Shown here: piece after piece, positions 22,432 through 30,926 of the stretch | Numbering within the stretch: position 1 is the first letter of the stretch | Layout of the letters: every line of letters begins with the position of its first letter | Assembly (NCBI GenBank): GCA_002372235.1 | Contig: DFJI01000021.1 | Coordinates: 1-30,926, forward strand | Source of the DNA: Prevotella sp. UBA3675 | GTDB lineage: Bacteria > Bacteroidota > Bacteroidia > Bacteroidales > Bacteroidaceae | DNA: 30,926 nt | Reading direction: 5' to 3' | Notes under the pieces: model-generated | Seen by the model: the letters and a program-made list of their open reading frames with translations, nothing else | What the model was told of the DNA's origin: nothing | The model's database searches: none | Translations under genes and position numbers: made by a program

Positions 22432-23754
22432 CAGTACGTAGTGCCTGATGTAGGTTCGGTGTCCGTAGAGGGCGATGACTACGAAACTGATGAGCGGAAT
22501 GATGAACGACAGGTTGGTTGACGAGATGCCCAACACCGTGATGTGAGCATCGATGATCATGGCCTGAAGCGGTGGAAACACCGAGCCTCCGAGAATGGCC
22601 ATGATCAGACCGGCGCCAGCCACCTTCACGTTCTCACCCACACCGCGTAGCGCAATGCCGTAGATGGTGGGGAACATGAGCGACATGCAGGCCGAGACAG
22701 CCACCAGACAATAGACACCATTGCGGTCGGGGAAGAAAATGGCACCTCCCGTGAAGGCAATGGCACAGATGGCAAGAATGCTGAGCAGGCGGCCCGGCTG
22801 AATATAGCGGAGGAAGAACGTGCAGATGAAACGGCTCACGGTGAAGAGTGCCATCGCAATGATATTGAACTTCTGCGACAGGATCTCAGCGCTCTTCTCG
22901 TCCATGCCCTCAGCCATGAACACACGTGTTCCATACTGAATGATAAAGGTCCAGCAGGTGACTTGAGCACCTACGTAGAAGAACTGCGTGATGACACCTT
23001 CACGATAGTTCCGCTGGGCAATCAGCTCACGCAGTGACGTAAGGAGAGACTTGTTTGAAGGCTTCTCACCGTCCTTCGGCATGCGGTTGATACGGATGAG
23101 GACCAGCAGTAGCAGCGCTATCAGACCGATGAAGATATAGGGCTGAATGAGAATGCTCAGGTCATGATTCTTTACAATGTTGAACTGATCGTCCGGCAGT
23201 GCATGGCGCTCAGCGGTGGTAAGCGGATTCATGCGGGCCTGCACAAACTCCATCGCTACGAACATGCCCAGTAGCGCTCCGATGGGATTGAAAGCCTGGG
23301 CCAGATTCAGACGCTGTGTGGCCGTCTCCTCCGTACCCATCGTGTAGATGAACGGATTGCAGCTGGTCTCTAAGAACGACAGTCCACACGTGAAAATGAA
23401 ATAGGCACACAGGAACGGAGCGTAGTAGCCCGTCATCTTGGCTGGCAAGAACAGCAGCGAACCGATGGTGAAGAGCGAAAGTCCTAACAGCACACCAGCC
23501 TTGAACGAATAGCGCTGAATGAACATGGCGGCAGGAAAAGCCATTGCAAAATAGCCCAGATAGTAGGCTACCTGCACCAGTGACCCTTCGGTGACACTCA
23601 TGCGGAATATTTTAGAGAAAGCTTTTACGATGGGGCCTGTCATGTCGTTTGCAAATCCCCAAACGGCGAAACAGGTAGTAATCAGAATGAAAGGCAGTAG
23701 AAAACTGATACCGTTTTTTGTCAGAATCTCACTGCTCGAATAACTTGACTTCAT
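22417..23754 (-). CDS. fucP: L-fucose:proton symporter (MFS)
   Basis: Imports L-fucose with protons across the inner membrane. It has 445 residues from the ATG at 23754 (MKSSYSSSEIL), with about 12 hydrophobic helices. Family hallmarks are FAVWGFANDMTGPIVKAFSK in the first helix region, GSLVQVAYYLGYFAMAFPAA, and LETSCNPFIYTMG in the middle of the N-terminal half. An in-frame ATG at 23802 exists, but it overlaps the -7 box at 23790-23797, so the shorter protein is favoured. It is divergent from fkp, which converts intracellular fucose to GDP-fucose; together they form the fucose salvage route. Confidence 0.92.
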   Translation of the reverse strand: MKSSYSSSEILTKNGISFLLPFILITTCFAVWGFANDMTGPIVKAFSKIFRMSVTEGSLVQVAYYLGYFAMAFPAAMFIQRYSFKAGVLLGLSLFTIGSLLFLPAKMTGYYAPFLCAYFIFTCGLSFLETSCNPFIYTMGTEETATQRLNLAQAFNPIGALLGMFVAMEFVQARMNPLTTAERHALPDDQFNIVKNHDLSILIQPYIFIGLIALLLLVLIRINRMPKDGEKPSNKSLLTSLRELIAQRNYREGVITQFFYVGAQVTCWTFIIQYGTRVFMAEGMDEKSAEILSQKFNIIAMALFTVSRFICTFFLRYIQPGRLLSILAICAIAFTGGAIFFPDRNGVYCLVAVSACMSLMFPTIYGIALRGVGENVKVAGAGLIMAILGGSVFPPLQAMIIDAHITVLGISSTNLSFIIPLISFVVIALYGHRTYIRHYVLKLKS

Positions 23755-23789
23755 AGGTGGATAGTTATTGTTTTTAGTTGTAATTGTGG

Positions 23790-23797
23790 CAAAAGTA
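23790..23797 (-). promoter_or_regulatory. -7 box of fucP
   Basis: TACTTTTG (minus strand) followed by CC matches the Bacteroidetes consensus, 36 nt before the ATG at 23754. No good -33 box at 19-21 nt. It overlaps a possible upstream ATG and thereby decides the fucP start. Confidence 0.55.
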
Positions 23798-23815
23798 CTC
23801 ATTTTTATTCACACT

Positions 23816-23848
23816 TTTGCATAATTCACTCAGAAATTATTAATTTTG
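23816..23848 (+). promoter_or_regulatory. Promoter of fkp
   Basis: TTTG (23816-23819), 21 nt, then TAATTTTG (23841-23848), a near-consensus Bacteroidetes promoter 22 nt before the fkp ATG. It is divergent from the fucP promoter, with only about 20 nt between them, so a shared regulator could act on both. Confidence 0.8.
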
Positions 23849-23870
23849 TCGCATAAAAACAAACTGAGCA

Positions 23871-26651
23871 ATGAAAAAACTACTTTCCTTGCCCGCCAAT
23901 CTGGTGGGCTGTTTCCATGAAGTGACAGGGCTGAGCAGCCAGGACTATTTTTGTACGAGCGATCCTGCAGACCGCAAACTGGGCAGTGGGGGAGGCACAA
24001 CGTGGCTCTTGCAGCAAGCCTTCGGAAACGAAGTAGGCGAGAAGGACGGCTTTGACGAGTGGCTATGCCGTGAGAAGCGAATCCTGATACACGCAGGCGG
24101 ACAGAGCAGGCGACTGCCAGCCTATGCCCCTTCAAGCAAGATACTGACACCCGTTCCAGTGTTTCGCTGGGAGCGCGGACAGCGACTGGGGCAGAACCTG
24201 CTGTCATTGCAACTGCCGCTGTATGAGCAACTGATGGCAAAGGCACCCGATTCGCTTCACACACTGATAGCCAGTGGCGATGTCTATGTGAGGGCTACGC
24301 AGCCTTTGCAGCCCGTGCCGGAGGCCGATGTGGTGTGCTATGGCTTGTGGCTCGATGCTACAACAGCCTCGCACCACGGAGTGTTCATGAGCAAGAGAGA
24401 CGCGCCCCACGTCTTAGACCACATGCTGCAGAAGCCTAAGGTGAGTGAGCTCAATGAGTTGCAGAAAGATTATCTGTTCCTGACCGACATAGGCGTGTGG
24501 CTGCTGTCCGACAAAGCCGTGAGACTCCTGATGGAGCGGAGCAGGCTCCATCCTTCGGCTGTGGAGCCGACATCGGCTGCACGGCTCAAGTTCTATGACC
24601 TTTATAGCGACTTCGGCTGCTCTTTAGGCACACATCCCCTTATTGACGACCCCGAACTGCGCCAACTGACGGTCGCAGTGGTGCCGCTGCCAGGCGGCGA
24701 GTTCTATCATTTCGGCACTTCGCGCGAAATGATTTCTTCCACCACCACCATCCAGAATCGTATCAGCGATCAGCGTGCCATCATGCACCACGATCGCAAA
24801 CCCCATCCCAGCATTTTTGTTCAAAACTCAGAAACACATATATCGTTCTGTCAGGAAAACACGAATATATGGGTTGAAAACAGCTGTATAGGCAAAGGAT
24901 GGGAGCTGAGTTCCGATCATGTGATTACTGGCGTGCCAGAGAACGACTGGAAGGTGAGGGTACCCCAAGGCGCTTGCATTGATATTGTGCCGATAGGTGC
25001 CGATGACCGTTTTGCCGTGCGCATCTATCACATCGACGACCGTTTCGACGGCGAGGAGCAGCAGCGACAGCAGTTCTACGTTGTGGAAAGAAGTCAACTG
25101 GGCGAGGCCGTCAGCGATTTGTTGAGTGACTGTCCGTCAACTTCTGCTTTCAGTCATTCCAAGCATCTGTCAACTTCTGCTCTCAGCTATTCCAAGAATC
25201 CGCTTGTCTCAGCTGAGGAAATCACCGCTACAGCCAATCTGCATCGCCTCTTTGCCCAGCGACAAGCCTTCCGCAACCGTAACTGGCAGTCGCTGGCGGC
25301 CAACTGGGAGCACAGCGTGTTCTATCAGGTTGACTTGGACGATGCTTCCCGCCAGTTCAAGTCAGGGCAGATTCCCATGCCTGCGCCTTTGCCAGAGTCG
25401 GCTCCGCTCATGACCCGCATCCACGATGCCATGTTCCGTGGTGATTCCGAGAAGGCTTTCGACCTGTTGCGTCAAGGCATCTGCGGTAGTTTGGAGCAGA
25501 ACGAACTGGCCGATGTCCCGATACCTCGGCTCTCTGTCTGTCCCGATCAGATTGTGTGGGCTCGTTCCCCCGTGCGCATTGATATTGCCGGCGGTTGGAC
25601 AGACACGCCTCCTTACTGCCTGTTGGAGGGAGGCAATGTGGTCAATCTGGCTATCGAGCTTAACGGGCAGCCGCCTTTGCAGGTCTATGTGAAGCCCACC
25701 TCAAAGCCCGTCGTCATCCTGCATAGCATTGATTTAGGGTGCAGTGAAACGATTGACAGCTATGAACAGCTCATGCAATATAATAAGGTGGGGTCGCCTT
25801 TCTCCATTCCCAAGGCAGCGCTGGTGCTGGCAGGATTCCAGCCGCATGCGGCTGCGCGGACCTACGAATCGCTGCGCTCACAGCTCGAAGACTTCGGCTG
25901 CGGCATCGAGTTGACGCTGCTCTCGGCTATTCCAGCAGGCAGCGGACTGGGCACCAGCAGCATTCTATCGGCCACGGTGCTGGGCGCACTGAGCAATTTC
26001 TGCTCTTTGGCATGGGACAAGAACGAACTGGGACACCGCACGCTCATGCTCGAGCAGATGCTCACCACCGGGGGCGGATGGCAGGACCAGCTGGGGGGCG
26101 TGCTGGGCGGCGTGAAGCTGTTGCAGTCGCAGCCTGGCTTCGATCAGCAACCGATGGCGCGATGGTTGCCCACCGACTTATACACACAGCCCGAATATGC
26201 AGCCTGTCACCTGCTCTATTACACCGGCATCACTCGCACGGCAAAAGGCATCTTGGCTGAAATCGTGCGCCGCATGTTCCTCAACCAGGGCGAGCAACTG
26301 CAACAGCTCCGGCTGATGCGCCAGCATGCACTCGATATGAGCGAAGCCATTCTGCGGCAAGACTTCCTGCAGATGGGACGGCTTGTGCGGGAGACCTGGC
26401 AGCAAAACCAGCTGCTCGACATTGGCACGAATCCTGCCGAGGTGGCCCGGCTTACCAGTCTTGTTGACGATCTCTGCTTGGGCTATAAACTGCCGGGAGC
26501 TGGCGGTGGAGGCTATCTCTACATGGTGGCCAAGGACGTGGAGGCTGCGGCACGCATCAAGCACGTCCTGGAAGAGAACCGCAGAAGTAAAAATGCCCGT
26601 TTCGTGGATATGACACTCAGCCACAAAGGACTACAGGTGAGTCGCAGTTGA
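23871..26651 (+). CDS. fkp: Bifunctional fucokinase / L-fucose-1-phosphate guanylyltransferase
   Basis: Phosphorylates L-fucose and joins it to GMP, making GDP-fucose, the donor for fucosylated capsule and glycoproteins in Bacteroidales. At 926 residues it is close to the Bacteroides fragilis protein (949). The N-terminal pyrophosphorylase has SDPADRKLGSGGGTTWLL and HAGGQSRRLP (74-83). The C-terminal GHMP kinase has SPVRIDIAGGWTDTPPY (about 565-581), PAGSGLGTSS (about 689-698) and a final GAGGGGYLYMVA motif. Residues 423-444, in the linker between the two halves, are an 11-residue tandem duplication (SAFSHSKHLST then SALSYSKNPLV, offset as written). Both active sites look complete. Confidence 0.96.
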   Translation: MKKLLSLPANLVGCFHEVTGLSSQDYFCTSDPADRKLGSGGGTTWLLQQAFGNEVGEKDGFDEWLCREKRILIHAGGQSRRLPAYAPSSKILTPVPVFRWERGQRLGQNLLSLQLPLYEQLMAKAPDSLHTLIASGDVYVRATQPLQPVPEADVVCYGLWLDATTASHHGVFMSKRDAPHVLDHMLQKPKVSELNELQKDYLFLTDIGVWLLSDKAVRLLMERSRLHPSAVEPTSAARLKFYDLYSDFGCSLGTHPLIDDPELRQLTVAVVPLPGGEFYHFGTSREMISSTTTIQNRISDQRAIMHHDRKPHPSIFVQNSETHISFCQENTNIWVENSCIGKGWELSSDHVITGVPENDWKVRVPQGACIDIVPIGADDRFAVRIYHIDDRFDGEEQQRQQFYVVERSQLGEAVSDLLSDCPSTSAFSHSKHLSTSALSYSKNPLVSAEEITATANLHRLFAQRQAFRNRNWQSLAANWEHSVFYQVDLDDASRQFKSGQIPMPAPLPESAPLMTRIHDAMFRGDSEKAFDLLRQGICGSLEQNELADVPIPRLSVCPDQIVWARSPVRIDIAGGWTDTPPYCLLEGGNVVNLAIELNGQPPLQVYVKPTSKPVVILHSIDLGCSETIDSYEQLMQYNKVGSPFSIPKAALVLAGFQPHAAARTYESLRSQLEDFGCGIELTLLSAIPAGSGLGTSSILSATVLGALSNFCSLAWDKNELGHRTLMLEQMLTTGGGWQDQLGGVLGGVKLLQSQPGFDQQPMARWLPTDLYTQPEYAACHLLYYTGITRTAKGILAEIVRRMFLNQGEQLQQLRLMRQHALDMSEAILRQDFLQMGRLVRETWQQNQLLDIGTNPAEVARLTSLVDDLCLGYKLPGAGGGGYLYMVAKDVEAAARIKHVLEENRRSKNARFVDMTLSHKGLQVSRS
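25136..25201 (+). repeat. 33-bp tandem duplication in the fkp linker
   Basis: Two adjacent 33-nt units (25136-25168 and 25169-25201), each beginning GTCAACTTCTGCT, differ at only a few bases. Being a multiple of three, the duplication adds 11 residues without a frameshift, in the linker between the pyrophosphorylase and kinase domains. Confidence 0.88.
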
Positions 26652-26719
26652 TGCGATATAAATATATCTAATAAACTGCAAAAAGATATAAAAGCGGCGA
26701 TGTCTTGCACATATTTTAT

Positions 26720-26727
26720 TAATTTTG
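26720..26727 (+). promoter_or_regulatory. -7 box of the RND efflux operon
   Basis: TAATTTTG followed by C, 114 nt before the adaptor ATG at 26842 and 68 nt after fkp. No convincing -33 box at the usual spacing. The remaining leader is A+T-rich with no clear structure. Confidence 0.55.
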
Positions 26728-26841
26728 CAGCCCGAAAAACTATTTGTATTGCAAAAAGTTTTCGGACTAAAGAAGAGGTTTTCTGGAGAAAAATAAAAAA
26801 TTATCATAAATCGATTTAAAGTTTTTAGTATTTTTAAAGGT

Positions 26842-28008
26842 ATGAGAGTAAACAAGATTTTGCTGGTTGCGGCTTGCGCTGCCATGCTTGCATCGTGTGG
26901 CAAAAGTGGCGGACGCCCTAACTTTGGCGACAACGAGTATCCTGTCGTAGAGGTCGGAACGTCGAGTGCTGCTTCGCAGACCACTTATCCTGCTACTATC
27001 AAGGGTGTACAGGATGTGCAAATCAGCCCCAAGGTGGGAGGATTTATCGTGAGAATCAACGTGAAGGAAGGACAGACCGTGAGTGCAGGACAAGTGCTTT
27101 TCGAGATCGACAACGTCACTTATCAGGCGCAGGTGCGTCAGGCACAGGCTGCCGTGAATACGGCTCGCACGCAGGTGAATACTGCCCAGCTGACCTATGA
27201 GAACTCTAAGAAACTGCATGAAAACCATGTGATTGGCGACTATGAGTTGCAGACGTCGCAGAATACCTTCGAGCAGGCTAAGGCCGGACTCGCCCAGGCT
27301 GAGGCTGCACTGGCCAATGCCAAGGAGGCGCTCAGCTTCTGCTATGTGAAGAGCCCTGCCAATGGCGTGGTGGGTACGCTGCCTTTCAAAGTGGGTGCTC
27401 TGGTGGGCGCACAGAACGTGCTGACCACCGTCAGCAACAACTCCACGATGGAGGTCTATTTCTCTGTGAACGAGAAGGTAGCGCTTGAGATGTCGAAGAC
27501 CGGTAATGGCCTGGAATCGATGCCAGCCGTGAAGCTTCAGTTGGCTGACGGCACCATCTATGAGAACGAAGGCAAGGTGACCAAGATGAGCGGCGTAATC
27601 GATGCTGCCACAGGTACCGTACAGCTCATTGCCGTGTTCCCCAATCCCAACAAGCTCCTGAAGAGTGGCGCTTCGGGCAATATCGTCATCCCGAACGAGC
27701 TGAACAATGCCATCGTGATTCCTCAGTCTTGCGTGATGGAGGTGCAGAACAAGAAGTTCGTCTATACGCTTAGTTCAGACAAGAAGGTGAAGTACACCGA
27801 AATCAAGGTGGCACCGCAGAACGACGGAAACAACTATGTAGTGACCGACGGTCTGAAGGTGGGCGACAAGTATGTGACCAATGGCATCACCAAGCTGAAT
27901 GACGGCATGGAGATTGTGCCCATCACCCCCGAGCGCTACAAACAGAAGATTGACGAGCAGAAGAAAGAGATGTCGGCTGGCGATATCGTTGGCGCGATGA
28001 AGAAGTAA
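26842..28008 (+). CDS. RND efflux periplasmic adaptor (membrane fusion lipoprotein)
   Basis: A 388-residue AcrA/MexA-type adaptor that links the inner-membrane RND pump to an outer-membrane channel. A lipoprotein signal ends in LASC (Cys19). The lipoyl-like half YPATIKGVQDVQISPKVGG and VKEGQTVSAGQVLFEI is followed by an alpha-hairpin rich in Ala/Gln/Asn (about 95-155), the returning lipoyl half YVKSPANGVVG, and a beta-barrel with a VTDGLKVGDKYVTNGITKL motif at the end. It starts the operon; the pump gene follows after 124 nt carrying a two-hairpin repeat. The outer-membrane factor would lie beyond the window. Exported substrates cannot be inferred. Confidence 0.93.
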   Translation: MRVNKILLVAACAAMLASCGKSGGRPNFGDNEYPVVEVGTSSAASQTTYPATIKGVQDVQISPKVGGFIVRINVKEGQTVSAGQVLFEIDNVTYQAQVRQAQAAVNTARTQVNTAQLTYENSKKLHENHVIGDYELQTSQNTFEQAKAGLAQAEAALANAKEALSFCYVKSPANGVVGTLPFKVGALVGAQNVLTTVSNNSTMEVYFSVNEKVALEMSKTGNGLESMPAVKLQLADGTIYENEGKVTKMSGVIDAATGTVQLIAVFPNPNKLLKSGASGNIVIPNELNNAIVIPQSCVMEVQNKKFVYTLSSDKKVKYTEIKVAPQNDGNNYVVTDGLKVGDKYVTNGITKLNDGMEIVPITPERYKQKIDEQKKEMSAGDIVGAMKK

Positions 28009-28020
28009 AGCCCCCTCCAA

Positions 28021-28115
28021 CCTCCCCCTGGGGGGAGGCTAACAAACGCCTTATTGCAGCTAATAGTTAGAAACAAAGCCCACGCCCCTGTTGCGGCTTC
28101 CCCCTAATGGGGGAT
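28021..28115. repeat. Two-hairpin G/C repeat between adaptor and pump genes
   Basis: Hairpin one is CCTCCCCC-TG-GGGGGAGG (28021-28038); hairpin two has arms TCCCCC and GGGGGA (28100-28115). GTTAGAAA lies between them (28066-28073). The arrangement matches the element inside argS (115-200) although spacing differs (about 61 against 30 nt). No T-run follows either hairpin, so this is probably not a terminator; it may reduce or stabilise pump expression relative to the adaptor. Confidence 0.6.
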
Positions 28116-28132
28116 AAGAGGGGGGCCCAAAT

Positions 28133-30926
28133 ATGACATTTACAACATTTATCAAACGCCCGGTTCTCTCGACGGTGATTTCTATCCTCATCGTCATTCT
28201 GGGCTTTATCGGACTGGTTGCACTGCCTATTGAGCAGTACCCAGATATTGCACCGCCTACGGTCGTGGTGTATACCAGCTATCCTGGTGCTGATGCCGAG
28301 ACGGTGAAGAACTCCGTCATCACGCCGCTGGAAGAGAGTATCAACGGTGTGGAAGGCATGGACTACATCACCTCTACGGCATCGTCGGGCTCGGCACAGA
28401 TTTCCATCCTGTTCCGTCAGGGACTGAATGCCGATATGTGTGCCGTGAACGTGCAGAACCGTGTCAGCCAGGCGCAAGCCCTGCTGCCGGCTGAGGTCAC
28501 TCAGATTGGTGTGACGGTGATGAAGCGTCAGACCTCACAGGTGCTCATGTACACCCTGACTTCGGATGGTCGTTACGACGACGAGTTCCTTACCAACTAT
28601 GCCAATATCAATATCGTGCCCGCACTGAAGCGTATTCAGGGCGTGGGCGACGTGCAGAGCCCTGGTCTGAAGACCTATGCCATGCGCATCTGGCTGAAGC
28701 CCGACGTGATGAAGCAGTACAACCTGATGCCTACCGACATCATGGGACTGCTGGCAGAGCAGAACATCGAGGCCGCACCGGGTAGCTTCGGACAAGAGTC
28801 AAACGTGGCCTACGAGTACGCCATGCGTTACACCGGTCGCTTCAAGACAGCCGAAGAGTTTGGCAACATCATCGTGTCGAGCGATGCCAACGGACAGACA
28901 CTGAAGCTGAAAGACGTGGCTAAGATTGAGCTGGGCGGACAGCAGTACACCGTGTCGATGAAGAACAACAACATCCCGTCGGTCATGGGTATGGTGCAGC
29001 AGGTGGCTGGCTCTAACGCCAACCAGATTGCCAAGGAGGTGAAGGCCGAGCTCGAAGAGCAGGCCAAGCTCTTTCCCCCAGGCATGTTCTATAAGATAAA
29101 CTACGATGTGACCGAGTTCCTCTATGCCTCTATCGAGGAGGTGGTGTTCACGCTCGTGTTCACGCTCATTCTGGTGTTCCTCGTCATCTATGTGTTCCTG
29201 CAGGACTGGCGCTCCACCATGATTCCTCTGATTGCCGTGCCCGTGTCGTTGGTCGGTACGTTCTTCTTCCTCGAGTTGTTCGGCTTCTCCATCAACTTGC
29301 TCACGCTGTCGGCCTTGCTGCTGGCCATCGCCATTGTGGTCGATGATGCCATTGTGGTGGTCGAGGCTGTGCATGCCAAGCTGGATCAGGGCTACAAGTC
29401 AACGCTGACTGCCTCTATCGATGCCATGAATGAGATTTCGGGCGCTATCATCTCCATCACGCTGGTGATGGCCTCGGTGTTCATTCCTGTATCGTTCATG
29501 GGTGGAACCTCTGGTACGTTCTATCGCGAGTTCGGTGTGACGATGGCCGTCAGCATCTTTATCTCGGCTCTCAACGCCCTGACGTTGTCGCCTGCCCTTT
29601 GTGCCATCTTCCTGAAGCCGCACGACAAGGACGGCCATGCCATGAAGATGTCTGCCATCAATCGTTTCCATACTGCGTTCAATGCGGCTTTCGACAAGAC
29701 CACCGATCGCTATAAGAGTTATGTTCAGAAATTGGTGCGTATGCCCAAGACCATCATCGTGGCCATCATCCTGGGCGTGCTGGCACTGGGTCTTACCATG
29801 CACTTCACCAAGACAGGTCTGGTGCCCGACGAAGACACCGGCACCATCTTCTGCACCATCTCCATGCCGCCGGCAACCTCAGTGGCCCGCACTCGTCAGA
29901 TTATCAATGAGGTGGATTCCATTCTCGCTGCCGACCCCGCTATTATGAGTCGCGAGCAGATTCAGGGCTATAACTTCATTGCCGGTGCCGGTTCAGACCA
30001 GGCCACCTTCATTATCAAGCTGAAGCCCTTCTCTGAGCGCCAGAAAGGATTCTTCTGGAAACTTGCAGGACTGTGGCAGGGCGACGGCATCTACCGTTTC
30101 TTCCTCAATCCCTACGAGGCAAATGGCGTGCTGGCACAGATTTATCTGAAGACGGCTCACATCAAGGATGCTCAGATCCTGGCATTCGCACCGCCTATGG
30201 TGCCGGGCTTCTCGGCCAACAGTGGTGTGTCGATTGTGATGCAGGACCGCACGGGTGGCGATCTGAACAAGTTCTATGGCATCGTGAAGGAGTTCCTGGC
30301 CGAGCTGAACAAGCGCCCCGAATTCCAGATGGCTATGACCTCCTACAACCCGAACTATCCGCAATACATGATTCATGTCGATGTGGCCAAGTGTAAGCAG
30401 GCCGGCATTTCGCCCACCACTGTGCTCACCACGCTGCAGGGCTATTATGGTGGTCTGTATGCTTCGAACTTCAATGCCTACGGCAAGCTCTACCGTGTGA
30501 TGATCCAGGGATCACCCGAGACGCGCATGACGCCGGAGTCGCTGAAGAGCGTGTATGTGCGCACGCCGAAGGGCATGTCTCCCGTTGAGGAGTTCTGCCG
30601 CATGGATCGCGTCTATGGCCCGTCAAACATCAACCGTTTCAACCTGTTCACCTCTATCAACGTGACGGGAACGCTGGCCGACGGCTACTCCACCGGTGAG
30701 GCTATCAAGGCTGCCCAGGAGGTGGCTGCCCAGGTGCTGCCCACCGGCTATTCATACGAGTATCAGGGTCTGACCCGTGAGGAGGCTAAGGCCAGCAACT
30801 CCACGGCCCTCATCTTCCTGCTCTGCTTCATGTTCATCTATCTCATCCTGTCGGCGCAGTACGAGTCTTACATCCTGCCTTTGGCCGTTGTGCTTTCCGT
30901 TCCGTTCGGTCTGGCAGGCTGCTTCC
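28133..30926 (+). CDS. RND multidrug efflux pump, inner-membrane subunit (3' end outside window)
   Basis: An AcrB-like (HAE1) proton antiporter. About 931 of an expected 1,030-1,060 residues are present; the frame is open to the window end. It begins MTFTTFIKRPVLSTVIS, a typical first helix, followed by the conserved GLVALPIEQYPDIAPP and VYTSYPGADAETV segments. The proton-relay pair D404-D405 is in AIAIVVDDAIVVVEAV of helix 4, and FMGGTSGTFYREFGVTMAVS follows. The second half of the porter domain and the start of helix 8 (the region after EAKASNST) are seen. It pumps substrates from periplasm or membrane together with the adaptor encoded upstream. Strong reading on the opposite strand is only a shadow of codon bias. 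Confidence 0.95.
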   Translation, partial: MTFTTFIKRPVLSTVISILIVILGFIGLVALPIEQYPDIAPPTVVVYTSYPGADAETVKNSVITPLEESINGVEGMDYITSTASSGSAQISILFRQGLNADMCAVNVQNRVSQAQALLPAEVTQIGVTVMKRQTSQVLMYTLTSDGRYDDEFLTNYANINIVPALKRIQGVGDVQSPGLKTYAMRIWLKPDVMKQYNLMPTDIMGLLAEQNIEAAPGSFGQESNVAYEYAMRYTGRFKTAEEFGNIIVSSDANGQTLKLKDVAKIELGGQQYTVSMKNNNIPSVMGMVQQVAGSNANQIAKEVKAELEEQAKLFPPGMFYKINYDVTEFLYASIEEVVFTLVFTLILVFLVIYVFLQDWRSTMIPLIAVPVSLVGTFFFLELFGFSINLLTLSALLLAIAIVVDDAIVVVEAVHAKLDQGYKSTLTASIDAMNEISGAIISITLVMASVFIPVSFMGGTSGTFYREFGVTMAVSIFISALNALTLSPALCAIFLKPHDKDGHAMKMSAINRFHTAFNAAFDKTTDRYKSYVQKLVRMPKTIIVAIILGVLALGLTMHFTKTGLVPDEDTGTIFCTISMPPATSVARTRQIINEVDSILAADPAIMSREQIQGYNFIAGAGSDQATFIIKLKPFSERQKGFFWKLAGLWQGDGIYRFFLNPYEANGVLAQIYLKTAHIKDAQILAFAPPMVPGFSANSGVSIVMQDRTGGDLNKFYGIVKEFLAELNKRPEFQMAMTSYNPNYPQYMIHVDVAKCKQAGISPTTVLTTLQGYYGGLYASNFNAYGKLYRVMIQGSPETRMTPESLKSVYVRTPKGMSPVEEFCRMDRVYGPSNINRFNLFTSINVTGTLADGYSTGEAIKAAQEVAAQVLPTGYSYEYQGLTREEAKASNSTALIFLLCFMFIYLILSAQYESYILPLAVVLSVPFGLAGCF

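Noticed and set aside
28799..29374. Minus-strand frame of 191 codons rich in His/Gln/Glu
   Set aside because: It mirrors the codon bias of the RND pump gene and has no family features.
1..30926. CRISPR array, tRNA or rRNA genes, insertion sequences
   Set aside because: I looked for regularly spaced repeats, tRNA T-arms and transposase motifs and saw none; TTCGA at 13921 does not form a T-arm stem.

Overview
The window looks like a chromosomal segment of a Bacteroidales bacterium, most likely Prevotella or a close relative. Three kinds of evidence point there. Upstream of genes on both strands there are Bacteroidetes-type promoters (a -7 box like TAnnTTTG, sometimes with TTTG, TTGG or TTGC 19-21 nt upstream) and few clear Shine-Dalgarno sites. 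Several gene sets are typical of the group: Fkp next to FucP, DUF3822 next to RsmD, DUF853/HerA-like, YfhO. The moderately high G+C of most genes also fits. This is inference from content; no rRNA is present.

Layout. 1-935: end of argS and an RNase HI-type gene. 1036-4855: a large ABCG-type transporter fusion and a lipoprotein, closed by a strong terminator. 4974-7634: ribD and a HerA-like ATPase, read divergently from two good promoters. 7676-9715: a phosphopantetheinyl transferase and a RecD-like helicase on the minus strand. 9891-11261: DUF3822 and rsmD. 11345-11791: a small two-gene unit (52-aa protein and a DUF5053-like protein) with a near-ideal promoter. 11877-13077: mtn and luxS on the minus strand, which detoxify S-adenosylhomocysteine and make the AI-2 precursor. 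13078-14435: a long non-coding region. 14436-19641: a compact restriction-modification operon (C5-cytosine methyltransferase, McrB-type AAA GTPase, DUF2357/PD-(D/E)XK nuclease), more A+T-rich than its surroundings and probably acquired. 19912-22404: a YfhO-family membrane protein. 22417-26651: fucP and fkp, divergent, which import L-fucose and convert it to GDP-fucose for surface glycosylation. 26842 to the end: an RND efflux adaptor and the first about 931 residues of its inner-membrane pump.

The most unusual part is 13.76-14.44 kb, in front of the restriction operon. A 62-nt segment there, including the promoter, is an inverted copy (49/62 identical, no gaps) of the mtn-luxS promoter region. 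Downstream lie, in order, a possible roughly 95-nt small RNA with its own terminator, a 202-nt rod-like imperfect hairpin, a very strong terminator whose arm overlaps that rod, and a final terminator-like hairpin that ends one base before the methyltransferase ATG and buries a Shine-Dalgarno-like sequence. This looks like a structured leader, or a stack of non-coding RNAs, that could control the restriction-modification genes. I do not recognise it as a known family.

A second theme is short repeats inside essential or conserved genes: a two-hairpin element in argS that resembles one in the adaptor-pump intergenic gap, four heptamers in mtn, ten nonamers in the HerA-like gene, and a 33-bp tandem duplication in fkp.
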